DNA from: Paratinospora sagittata | Taxonomy: Eukaryota; Streptophyta; Magnoliopsida; Ranunculales; Menispermaceae | NCBI GenBank assembly: GCA_035771175.1 | Contig: CM069590.1 | Coordinates: 62,383,254 to 62,447,253, forward strand | Reading direction: 5' to 3' | DNA: 64,000 nt | Shown here: positions 38,832-49,000 of the stretch, in pieces | Layout of the letters: each line of letters opens with the position of its first letter | How positions within the stretch are numbered: the stretch's first letter is position 1 | Notes under the pieces: model-generated | What the model was told of the DNA's origin: nothing | Databases searched by the model: none | Seen by the model: only the letters and a program-made list of their open reading frames with translations | Program-made: the position numbers and the translations under genes

Positions 38832-39500
38832 CTTACATAAATTATATAAAAACATAATTATTCATTAAATTGAGAATATAATTATTTATTTTTACCTATC
38901 CTAAAAATTAAAAGGGATTTAAATCAACTGATAAATAGTATTGTCAATATATTAAATATTTAAATAATATATTTTTTTTTCTTTATTAAATTTTTTTTTA
39001 TTAAATTTTAACGAAACATATTTTATACATAATGAATATTTAAAAAAAGTGTTATAATTATGTTGAACATCTAAATAATATATATATTTAAGTAATATAT
39101 ATATGTAAATGATATAAATATATATATACATATCTTACATAAATCATATAAAAACATAATTACTCATTGATATGAGAATATAAATATCTATTTTTACCTA
39201 TCCTAGAAATCAAGAGGGATTTAAATCAACTGATGAATAATATTATAAATATATTAAATATTTAAATAATATATATATATATATTTTTTTTTACTAATTT
39301 TTTTTTATTAAATTTTAACTGAATATTTAAAAAAAGAGTGTTATAATTATGTTAAACATCTAAATAATATATATATTTAAATTATATAAATACATATATA
39401 TACATAACTTACATAAATCATATAAAAACATAATTATTCATTGATCTGATAATATAATTATCTATTTTTACCTATCCTAGAAATCAAGAGGGATTTAAGA
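38311..39500. repeat. Four tandem copies of a 300-bp AT-rich satellite unit
   Basis: TAAATCAACTGAT begins copies at 38311, 38613, 38920 and 39222, giving periods of 302, 307 and 302 bp. The array ends near AATCAAGAGGGATTTAAG at about 39480-39500. Each unit carries a poly-T block, ATTAAATTTTAACG, TTATAATTATGTT, (TA)n runs and a TTTTACCTATCCTAG-like end. Copies diverge by a few percent with small indels. Confidence 0.9.
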
Positions 39501-39949
39501 TTAGTGTACCGAAATTTTTTAGGTTGTAAGCTTTATTTTATAATCTTATTAAAAAATTAATATTCATCATTTGTATTAAAATAAAATTCTGACAATTTTA
39601 CCACAAATAGAAAGTTGTGAAGGAGCAGAAATTAGTTTATTGTTTAAATTACTGAATTATCACCCGTTATGTGATAATTAACATTTGAAGTAGTAGATAA
39701 TCTTACTTTGCTTAAAGGGCGATCCAAGTACAGTTGCTGAGGTGCGTACAAATTATTGACAAAGACAGTAATACAAAAAGTGTGTTTTGATAAAGTAACA
39801 CCGACTTGAAACTGAAATGTCCGAACCGAAACAAAATAAATTGTAATACTTGCAAACCCTTCCAACCTTCTCTACACTTGTCTGTTTCCAAGAAGGAGAA
39901 AGAAGAAACTAAAAACAGCATATTCAGCGAATCTTCCTTTAAAACCTGT

Positions 39950-39987
39950 CCACGTGTCCTCCAAGAAAAAACCCGTCCACGTGTCCT
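39950..39987. promoter_or_regulatory. Tandem pair of CCACGTGTCC G-box/ABRE sites
   Basis: CCACGTGTCC occurs at 39950-39959 and 39978-39987 within a 28-bp tandem duplication (CCACGTGTCCTCCAAGAAAAA). The pair lies just downstream of the HIPP coding end, possibly in its 3' UTR. Whether it acts as a regulatory site is unknown. Confidence 0.35.
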
Positions 39988-40162
39988 CCAAGAAAAAAAC
40001 CTGATAATAAGTAATAGAATGCAACACCCACACACGCATCATAGTATCATACAATACAAGTTACAACCAAACAAACAAAACCCTATCTATCTATCAATCT
40101 ATCACAAACTTTTACTCTCTCTGATAGAGTTATTTACATCCCAGCTGTCGTCAATCAGCAGC

Positions 40163-41353
40163 TTACATAACGGAGCATGCGTTGGCATTTTCGTCGCTGA
40201 AGGCGTTGGAATACTTAATTTCTGTGGAGCTAGCACGTCCCAAGGAGTTCTTCGTGGGGTCGTTGATGTCGTTGCGCACGTACCCAGCTGGGGCCCTCTT
40301 ATCATAGACACCAGGTGCGTATGGATGATCCACTACGTCGTAAGGTACATAGGGCCAAAACTCCGCCCTCTTTCCCGTACGACATACCCTCCTCAACACC
40401 TTCTTCGGCTCCACGTAGCCCACTACCGTCAACTTGTGCTGCTTTGGGTCCACATCCACCTGAGTCACCCCTGCGCATCCATTCACACTTTAATCATCAA
40501 TAATACATTTCTATATATATCTATGATCTATCTATTACAATGACAACAAATATTTTTTATTTTTTACAATAGTTTATAAGCATCTTTTTCACCTAAAATT
40601 AAACCGAGGCCGTAATTAAATCCTTCAACCTGCCTCTTTCCGTACCGTAGCAGGCGACCCACCCACGATTGGTATATATGTCATAAAGTAATAATTGAAA
40701 ACCTTGACTTGACCCCTCTCCTTTTTCTTTTTTTTTCTTAATAATGGAAGATGCTATCATTTCACCCTAATTTTTTCTCCATAGACATTTAATTAAGCTA
40801 ACTTGGGCTTTCTGGTAAATTTCCAGCTGGAAATGAGAAAAAGAGTGTAGATCTAGTGCCACAACAAAAGCAACATCATCTCTTCTCTTCCAATGACCCT
40901 TAATTAATCCTACTGTTATGAAGAGATGGGGATGGTGATTTGTGTGGCGTGAATCACGAGAAAAGAAACATTTTCCATCAGCTCTAGACAGAACACTAAG
41001 AAGAGAGAGAGGGGGGAGGAGGATATGATATGATGAATACCTTTCATGCCTTCTACGGCCTTCCTCAGTTTCCTCTCGCACCCTTCACAGTCTATTTTCA
41101 CCTTTATCTCCACAGTCTGATATCATACATCATCAACAACAACTAAATTTCAGTAAATCTCAACAAAATCTCAAGTTTTTTAGTTGAAAGTAAGTAAAGA
41201 ATGAAACAATATTCAAAAGAAAAAAGAGAGTTTGAATCTGGAAATAAAGGGTCACGGCTAAATCAATAATACCTGCAACTGCTGGCGTTTCGTGTGCTTC
41301 TTACTCCCACGAGAAAAGTCCAGAAAGTTTGAAAAGTGATCGAAAGCCCCCAT
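40163..41353 (-). CDS. HIPP: Heavy-metal-associated isoprenylated plant protein (HIPP20-27 type)
   Basis: Three exons on the minus strand, 41273-41353, 41041-41116 and 40163-40470, give 154 aa, about the usual length of the HIPP20-27 clade. It has the single HMA fold TVEIKVKIDCEGCERKL, with metal-ligand cysteines in the CEGC motif near residues 37-40, followed by GVTQVDVDPKQHKLTVVGYV. The clade-typical WPYVPYDVV and APAGYVRN segments follow. The C-terminal CSVM is a CaaX prenylation site (farnesylation expected from the final Met). Proteins of this type bind heavy-metal ions and some interact with transcription factors in drought or cold responses; that is family knowledge. Its upstream region has a TATA box and two G-box-like sites. 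Confidence 0.93.
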
Positions 41354-41458
41354 TTCAACAAACTTTCAGATCTAATAATAATTCACAGAAACAAACTTGT
41401 ACAGTAACAAAACCCAGTAGTAAAAACGAAAGATGGGATTGAAGCTAAAGGTTGCACT

Positions 41459-41468
41459 TATATATATA
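41459..41468 (-). promoter_or_regulatory. TATA box of the HIPP gene
   Basis: TATATATATA lies about 106 nt upstream of the start codon of the minus-strand HIPP gene. Position and composition fit a TATA box. Confidence 0.5.
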
Positions 41469-41538
41469 CTGATACATGGCATTCGATGCGATGGTGCATC
41501 TGAACGGCCCCACCGACCAAATTTCCGACAGATGTCTG

Positions 41539-41546
41539 ACACGTGT
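41539..41546. promoter_or_regulatory. ACACGTGT G-box/ABRE upstream of HIPP
   Basis: Perfect palindromic G-box about 190 nt upstream of the HIPP start and 70 nt above its TATA box. A second CACGTG site is at 41817-41826. Inferred ABA- or stress-type control. Confidence 0.5.
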
Positions 41547-41816
41547 AATCTTTATTTTGGACATCGTCACCCCCCCCCCTAAGTATACATCATGGCCTGT
41601 TTGAAGACTGGTCGAGTCGGTCGAAGATTGGTCCAGTTGGCTTGTGCTGTTCCCAATTCCCACTTTGAAAGCTACGCGCTCAAACACACACACACCCCAG
41701 TCTTTGCTGTTATTAAAATGCGTGATAATCATTTTTTTATTTATTTGTTTTCTAATATTACTTTAGATAAGATAATACGGCGAGGTGACAGACCGTGATG
41801 ATGCTCTCTCGAGTTG

Positions 41817-41826
41817 CCACGTGTCC
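41817..41826. promoter_or_regulatory. Second G-box (CCACGTGTCC) upstream of HIPP
   Basis: CCACGTGTCC about 465 nt upstream of the HIPP start. The same decamer is found twice downstream of the gene at 39950-39987. Confidence 0.4.
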
Positions 41827-42000
41827 ACGATTGAGTCGGTGAGATCTTTCCAGGAAACGTAATAACTTTTTTTTGGCCTTGAAAAAATTGGCCCATAAAA
41901 CGACAAAAGAGAGAGAAAATATATAGTGACGACAAGATAAATAGAGCGTTGGTTTTCGGCCTTCCGAGAAACTTCTGTGAATTGAATTTGCTAAAACTTC

Positions 42001-42199
42001 GGTTGCGTTTGGTTTTAGATTTGATACCATTTTTCTAAAAATGAAAAAATGAAAAAATTGTTTGATTTGAATAAATTAAAAAAAAAATTACTTTTTATAA
42101 AAAAAAACGATAGTTTTTAGAAAATAATAAAACATTATTTTTAAAATTTTTTATTTTTTAATTAAATTTTAATTTTTAAATCATCAATCAAACACAACC
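42001..42199. mobile_element. Small MITE-like foldback element
   Basis: GGTTGCGTTTGGTT at the left and AATCAAACACAACC at the right form imperfect 14-bp inverted ends around an AT-rich interior. No exact target duplication was identified, so this is a tentative call. Confidence 0.45.
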
Positions 42200-45100
42200 C
42201 TTTAACCCTTTATTTTATAATAGAATTTACATCTTTAATTTAAAATAAAAATAAAATATGTATGTCAAAATATATATAGTAAAATCCAAAGATTGGGAGA
42301 GGTGCTAGATCATGGCACCATGGACATATATTATATATCCTACACCAATAAATAGCAAGATGTGATATATTGGTTTTTTTTTTGTCTTGGGGTTTTGTGC
42401 TAGGGGGAATGCACCTTACCTTACTCTTGCCATAATAACGGCAATTATGTTTTATTAAATAGAATCATGGGTAGTTAAGAAAAAAAGTATGTAAAATGAG
42501 TTTAGATAAAAAAAAATTTAGATGGCAAGGCGGGGGGGGTTAATAAAGTTAACTAATATGCGAATTTGTGGAGAAGATGGCTCAAATTAAAAATAGAAAA
42601 TCTCGTTACTTGAAGAAAAAAGGAAAAGTACAAGTGTATTTGATACGTTAGCTTTACTCTCATACCTAATAAATCGTACATGCCATATGCGGTATCTTCC
42701 CAAAATGGGCCAACATACTTAGATTTGATGGAAGATGTCCCATGTACTTCCCATCCTCATTCAAAGCCCGGTATTTATCAATTTTATACCAAAGAGATAA
42801 GCACTTATTCAATTTTCACATAAAAGACAAAAATTGGTAGTGTAAAATCTGACCAACACTAAATAAATAAACATGTGAATGAGATAACTGGATCTAGAAG
42901 TGTGAACTCTCTGACTCTGGTGATGGTTTATCAGTTAAATTTGAAAAATAAATAAATAAATAAAGTTATCATAAGAAACACTGGTGTGGTACTGACCAAA
43001 GACTCTCTGATGCCTAAGTTAGAGCTTGTATAAAATTATAGCAATAACTCTTGTAAAAAATTATTCGTCCTTTTATGAGGAAAGTTGTAGGTTTTATTTA
43101 TAGAAAATGCCTTTAACCGGAATAGTTAGCTGCCAAGTAGGCATGTGTCACGTGTCGTCTCGTCTTTGGTTAAGATGAGCTGGATAAGTTCATCTATTTT
43201 AGGTTGTTCAGATCGGATGATCCTTAACTTCCTGGTTCATCTTGGAGAAAGATATCTTGTTGGTTCGTCTTGGAGGAGTCTCATTCCGTCTTTATGTCGA
43301 AATCCGTGTTTGATACGTTCAGCTATTCCAAATTCTTCGGGATGTAGCGCGTTAAGAATGACTATCTTATATTTTCTATTTCGTCTGGAATGATCAACTC
43401 GGCTCAAGGTCGAGCTGCCAACCCTGAATAGTATTGCACTGAGCTATCGTCACCATCATATTTTTGGAATTTTCGTAAACATCATCTCGCTAGATGGGCT
43501 GAGACGATTTTTCTGGTTGAGTCAGATCTGGTCCCGTCGAGCTGATTTGTCGGTCGTATCGACGTAGGTGATTTTTATTCCGTCACTTCGACTTGCCAAC
43601 TCATTCACGTGACTTATATTTTTTATAATATAAGGTTGGCTCACTTCTAGTTTGGTCTCGAGTAGAAGTTGGCTGAATATATATTCAAGCACCCGCATTC
43701 TTAGGCTACATTTAGTTCGTGATGCAAAAATAAGAATATAATTTAAAAATAAAAAACTTAAAAAATAACTTTATATCATTTTCTGAAAACAAGCTATTTT
43801 CGTCTTAACACAAAAGTGAAAAATAATTTTCAGAATCTTTTGAACCAAACAAGTTTGTTTGTATTTTTTAATTTTTAGATATAAAAAACTATATCAAAAT
43901 TACGAATTAAATAGGGCCTTATATTTCTTCCAAGGTTCTATTAAACTCAAAGTTTATTGGGTCAAGATAAGCCCTTATTTAAACCTCAACTTTGATGTCC
44001 ATCCAATATTGTGGCTAGGTGTAGACTAAAAGAAAAATAGAAGAAATTGTTAGACACTAAAAGGAATTATTTTACATCAGGAATGATTTTTTTTTTAGGA
44101 CAATATTGATACTGGTTGTAGTGGCATCAAATGCTCAAAGTTCATAATTCGGCTGGAGCATGACACGTTTGGACGAAGTTAATGTAGGCTTATTAAAACC
44201 TAACTAATATGTATTATGGTGAAGTTGGCTCAATAGGAGCCAGGCTTGCTAATAGTGTTGATTTTCCACCTCACAGCGTCTTATTCAGTAATCCCGGACA
44301 CGGTGTTGAGTGACGAGTTACATACGCGGGGCCATAAGATAAGGCCATTTATTTTTTTATTTTTATTTTTTTAAAAGCTTGATTTTATCACCAGAGTTTG
44401 GGAAAATATATTTACCGAACTCTAAATTAATTTGACTCTCTTTTAAATAAATGATTTAGATAAAATACTATTGTCAAATACTCCAATCAAACTTTTATTG
44501 TTCTTGCATTCGGAGTGCAAATTTATTCATTATTTTTTGAATTTTACGGATAATATGTTTAATTCATTTTTATCTTTTTATGACATATACAAAATATTTG
44601 ACAAACCTTTTTCTTTCTTCCAATGCAATCAATTTTCTTTTAGTCGGTAATGATGTAGCTTGTGAAAATTATAATGAAAATTAAAAAATAAAAGTGAAAA
44701 AATGGTCTTCAATTAATGAGATGCTTTGGAGGATTGAATACTTAGAATTATTTAGGTGCCGATTATCAAAATCTCTGGATTAGAATGAGAATTACTTTTT
44801 TGAAGACGTGATTAAAAAAAATTTAAAGATGAGATAGAGAATGCTTCGTTCTTGTGTTTAGTAGTAGATGAGAATCTTAAATAATTTTTTTTTCAAATAT
44901 TATATTATTTTATTTGATTGTGCATCATAATCTCATACGATTGTTTTTAAAATTTAATAATATTAAATAAATAAATTAATAAAAATATTATCAAAATAAT
45001 TTAAAATTATATATAAACTTATAAAAATATTAGTTGTATAATTACTATTATAGCTATTAAAATTAATAAATTTAGTTACTTAATCCAAATTTAATAAAAT

Positions 45101-46014
45101 TAGCATAATTCAAAATTTAATAAAATTAGCAAAATCAATATTAAATTAATTAGTTATTTTAAATAAAATAATAATATTTTATTTTTTTTCAAATTATCAA
45201 AAAATATTTATTTTTGTTAAAAACTTCACAATATTTCTTGAATAAACTAAAAAACAAACTCTAAATAAAAATAGAAATTAATTTTTGTAAAAAGAAGTAA
45301 AAAATATTATATTAATTATATTATTGTAATAAAATTAATGAATTTATCTCAATAATTATAAATAAAAATTAATTTTAAATAAATATAATATAATTAATGT
45401 CAATAAAAGGAATTCTTTAGAAAATTCATAAAATTGTTTTTCATTAAATTAATAATTTTTTAATGAATTGTTTTTGTTAAAATTAATGAATTTTTAGTAA
45501 AATAACGAATTAAATAAACTAATGAAATTAATTTTTTTATTTGATATTATTTTACATTTAAAATATTATTTTAATAAAACATATGTGAGATATTACTTTT
45601 ATCACTATATCAGAATAAGTAGAATTGTATTGACAAATAGAGCTGCCCTTCGTAACAGCTTACACTGCTTTCTAGACAAGGTTTGGGCCAATAACTGGAT
45701 GGGCCAAGAACAGTTAGGCCTGGAAGCTCACGAGCCCACAAGAAGAGTGTGGACCGAACGAATCGTAGTGGCTGTCGAAGTCCTTGGCCCCCAGGATTCC
45801 ACGCCTTAGTGGTCAAGTTACAGATTATATTCCATACGTGTCCCCTTCCTTCTGGTTCATCATCAATTCATCGTCACCTTCTCCGCGTTTCTCCTCTTCC
45901 ATCATTGACCCCTCTTCAAGCTGTCTCGCCAGACCTCTTCTTCATCATCATCTCAGATCCACCTCCAATTCCTCTCTATCTCTTCAATTGGAACCAAAAA
46001 CCCTAGAATTCAAC
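42200..46014. other. AT-rich intergenic region upstream of FREE1
   Basis: This is mostly AT-rich, particularly 44700-45600. A GC-richer segment at 43130-43640 looks like part of an old retroelement but no family could be named. One MITE (43704-43918) is defined. The last 200-300 bp is the FREE1 promoter and leader. Open frames here are short and unsupported. Confidence 0.5.
43704..43918. mobile_element. PIF/Harbinger-like MITE with TTA target duplication
   Basis: The left end GGCTACATTTAGTTCGT and the right end ACGAATTAAATAGGGCC are imperfect inverted repeats. The trinucleotide TTA flanks both ends (43701-43703 and 43919-43921), as expected for PIF/Harbinger-type MITEs. Length 215 bp, AT-rich, non-coding. 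Confidence 0.65.
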
Positions 46015-49000
46015 ATGCAACAGGGAGATTTCAGCTCTCCTTACTACCACTACCACCACCATCCTCATCTCCAGAACCCTATCTCAAGCTCCAACCCTAA
46101 CCCTAACCCTCACCCTAACCCTAATCCCACCGATCTTCCGGCAGCTTCCTTGCCGCTGACGTACGCCTCCGCCCCTCCTTTCGCCCCCAATTACCCTTCC
46201 TCCGATTACACTCCTTATTCCTCCGGCTACCCTCCGTATCCCCAAAATCCCGATCCTGTCCCCAATCTCCCTCCGACCTCTCCTTCCTACGCTTCAAGCC
46301 CTAATTACCAATCCTTCAATCCTCCCCCTCAACCCTCTTCCTTCGCTTCCTTCCCTCCGGCGCCGGAACCTCAGGTGCCGTACCCTCCTCCTCCTCCTCA
46401 GGCGCAGCAACCGCATTATTATCCGTCCTACGATCAGAATCAGACCGCTCCGAGCTACGCTCCTCTGCCGGCACAGAGTTCTAATTCCGTTCCGAATCAA
46501 TCTTTTTCCGCTCCTTATTCGGGTTCTTATGGCGGTGGTAGCCTTGGATCTTCGGTGCCTCCTGTGTATGAAAACCCTTATGAGAGTAGCAGTGCGAAAT
46601 TTGATCATAGAGGGGGAGGTTATTTTGATGAGAATTCTGGTAGATATGGAGGTTATGGTAGGAGTAGATCGGATTTAAGTCAAGATTTCTATGATAATAA
46701 TAAGAGGCAGGAAAGTGGGTTTGGTGGGTATGATCGGGGTGGGATGATAGGTGATGATGGGCTTGGAGATGGTGTTTATGCTTATGAAGGAGGGAAGGTG
46801 GAGCCTTACGGTGCTCGAGGGACGAGTGCCAAGTCGTCGGCTTTTGATGATTATGGGAGGTCGATTAGTTTTTCTTCTGGGAAGGAACAGAGTGGTTCTA
46901 GTAAAGTTGTGAGAGCGGTGCCGAAGATGGATACACAGCAGGATGTGAAGAATGGGGTGCAGAAGTTCAGGGTTAAGCTTTTGGCTGAAAGTGGAGGGCA
47001 GAGCACCATGGATGTTCTATGCCAGGTTTGCTTCATTTCCTTTTGATTGTTTGAGTTTCTGGATTAATCTCAATTTTTTTGGTTTTTTTTTTTGTTTTGG
47101 TTCTTTTAGTGGAACTTTCATGTTCTTATGTTAGCCTAGAAGGCTTGGGTGAATTTTGTTCTTATTTTCTAATTTACATTTAGCATTGATTGGCCGGCCA
47201 CTTAATTTATCTACTTGTGCTAGTGATTGACGGTAGCTGCCTGTTTGGGTTTCCATGTTGTACCATCGAAAGAGAAACAAAAGTCTAAGTGATTAATGGT
47301 TTGATGCATTGATATTTCCATAACAGGGAATTCAAGTTGAATGATGCATTTCAATTCTCTTTGTTTGTTGTTATTCACTTTCCTTTATATTCAAAGTTGG
47401 AACAAATTAATTTGTCGTGTTAGTGTTTTGATGAATGGGCAAATGTTGAAACCTGATCCCATAGCTTTGTGCCATTTTTTTTAAATGCTTTGTGATGGCT
47501 TGTGCTAAAATAATCTTCTGATTTTTTGTACTATTCAAATTGAATTGTTTTTCTCTGAGAATTTAAGTTCCACATCTTGATTTTATTTCTTCCTATCTTT
47601 CTTTATTTGTTTTGATGCTCATGTTGTACTGATGGATTTAACTTTCAGATTGGTTTGGATGGCATTCGCATGCTTGACCCCAACACAGGACGGACTTTAA
47701 GGATCTATCCACTTGATACAGTGACAAGGACAGATGTATGTGGCTGCTGCTTCTTGATTTAAAATCCAGTCCTAAATGCTACTAAAATTACAAACAACAC
47801 TGTTTCTGATTTATGTGTTTTTCTTCTTTTACAGGTTAGTGATTCCTCTATCTTTACTTTTTGGTCAAAAAGCTCTGTTGACATTGAACCTAGACGCATA
47901 AGACTGCAATCAAACAGATACACCACAAATACCATTCTTGACATTGTCACTGCTGCAACTTTTCAGGTTTGGGTGCTGATGCAAGTTGTTCTCTTTGTAG
48001 GTTTTAACTTTAATGTCCGTGTCTCTGTTAAGGAGTAAAATTCTGCTTGGTAGTTGCCTCTTTCTTTTTTTTTTTTCTTTCTTTGCCTCACTTTCATTTG
48101 GTATCGTTTCCCCATCTCTCTATATGCTTTACTTTTCGTCCTCCCCATTGGTGGACTTAGGAAATAACGTAGTGGAAGCAATTTGAATCAATGGATTCAA
48201 GAGAAAATTAAAAAATAAGGAACTAGAACTGAAATTTATTCTCAAAGAGAATGATAATTGATAATTGAATTATTAAACCCATACTTGGTGCTCCTTATAT
48301 ATATAACTCCATGGAAACAACTTAGAAACTTTTTAAAACACTTAAAATAAGTTCCTTAAGCCATCTATAGCATTATAGCAACTTTCTAATATTGTTAGAA
48401 CTCTATTTAAATACTGTTAAACACATTCTAATTACATCGAATAACAAAAAGGAATTTGAAAACCATCTAAACTACCACTAAAATACCAAAATAGAAACAT
48501 TCCACTTGACTAGAAAGTAGAAAGAAATTAATAATTAAATAATGGAACCTTCCTTATTATTATTCTATGTCCTACATCGGGAAATGCCATAGTGAGGAAG
48601 CATGATAACAATGAAGGGTGTAGATTGAATGAAAAATGCAGGATACATTTGTGTTGTGACTCATTATGTCTATTAAAATGCGCAGGGAGTGGTTGGCGGG
48701 ATTCTAAGGTTCTTAAAATGAGGATTGTATCTTGGAATATTCGGGGGAGTGGCTCAAGCTCGAAGAGAAGTCTAGTTAGAAGGGTTTTAAGAAGAGCCAA
48801 TCCAGACATTGTTGTTTTACAAGAGACAAAGCGAATGCGGATTGGTAGACGTTTTATCAGTCAGATTTGGGGTGCCCGCTTTAAAGGGTGGTCCTTCCTT
48901 CCTTCTGTTGGTGCGTCAGGGGGTATTCTTATTGCATAGGATACTAGGATGTACGATGTTTCTGAATGTATGCTAGGCAAGTTCTCGATTGCAATCAAGG

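Larger units (their letters stand above)
37005..40162. other. 3' flank of the bZIP gene and AT-rich spacer with satellite
   Basis: The 3' UTR of the spliced bZIP transcript probably occupies the first few hundred bases (AATAAA at 37038-37043). From 38311 to about 39500 there is a tandem satellite, and 39500-40162 is the downstream flank of the minus-strand HIPP gene. No other gene is seen. A 245-aa plus-strand open frame (39806-40543) runs antisense to the HIPP last exon and is a shadow. Confidence 0.55.

Noticed and set aside
39806..40543. 245-codon plus-strand open frame
   Set aside because: It runs antisense to the last HIPP exon, lacks family similarity and starts in the gene's 3' flank, so it is a shadow of the real gene.
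43130..43640. Possible LTR or gene fragment in a GC-richer block
   Set aside because: No paired LTR, primer-binding site or protein similarity was found, so it was not annotated as an element.
45784..46014. Apparent N-terminal extension of FREE1 beginning at 45784
   Set aside because: The first codon is TTG, not ATG, and the family starts at [12 protein letters not shown] sequence; the ATG at 46015 is preferred.
46092..46128. Interstitial telomere repeat
   Set aside because: The hexamer run is within the FREE1 coding exon, is short, and encodes Asn-Pro repeats; plant telomeres normally use a 7-bp unit.
48164..48590. Possible solo LTR before the first LINE
   Set aside because: Composition hints at a retroelement but no terminal dinucleotides or target duplication could be defined.
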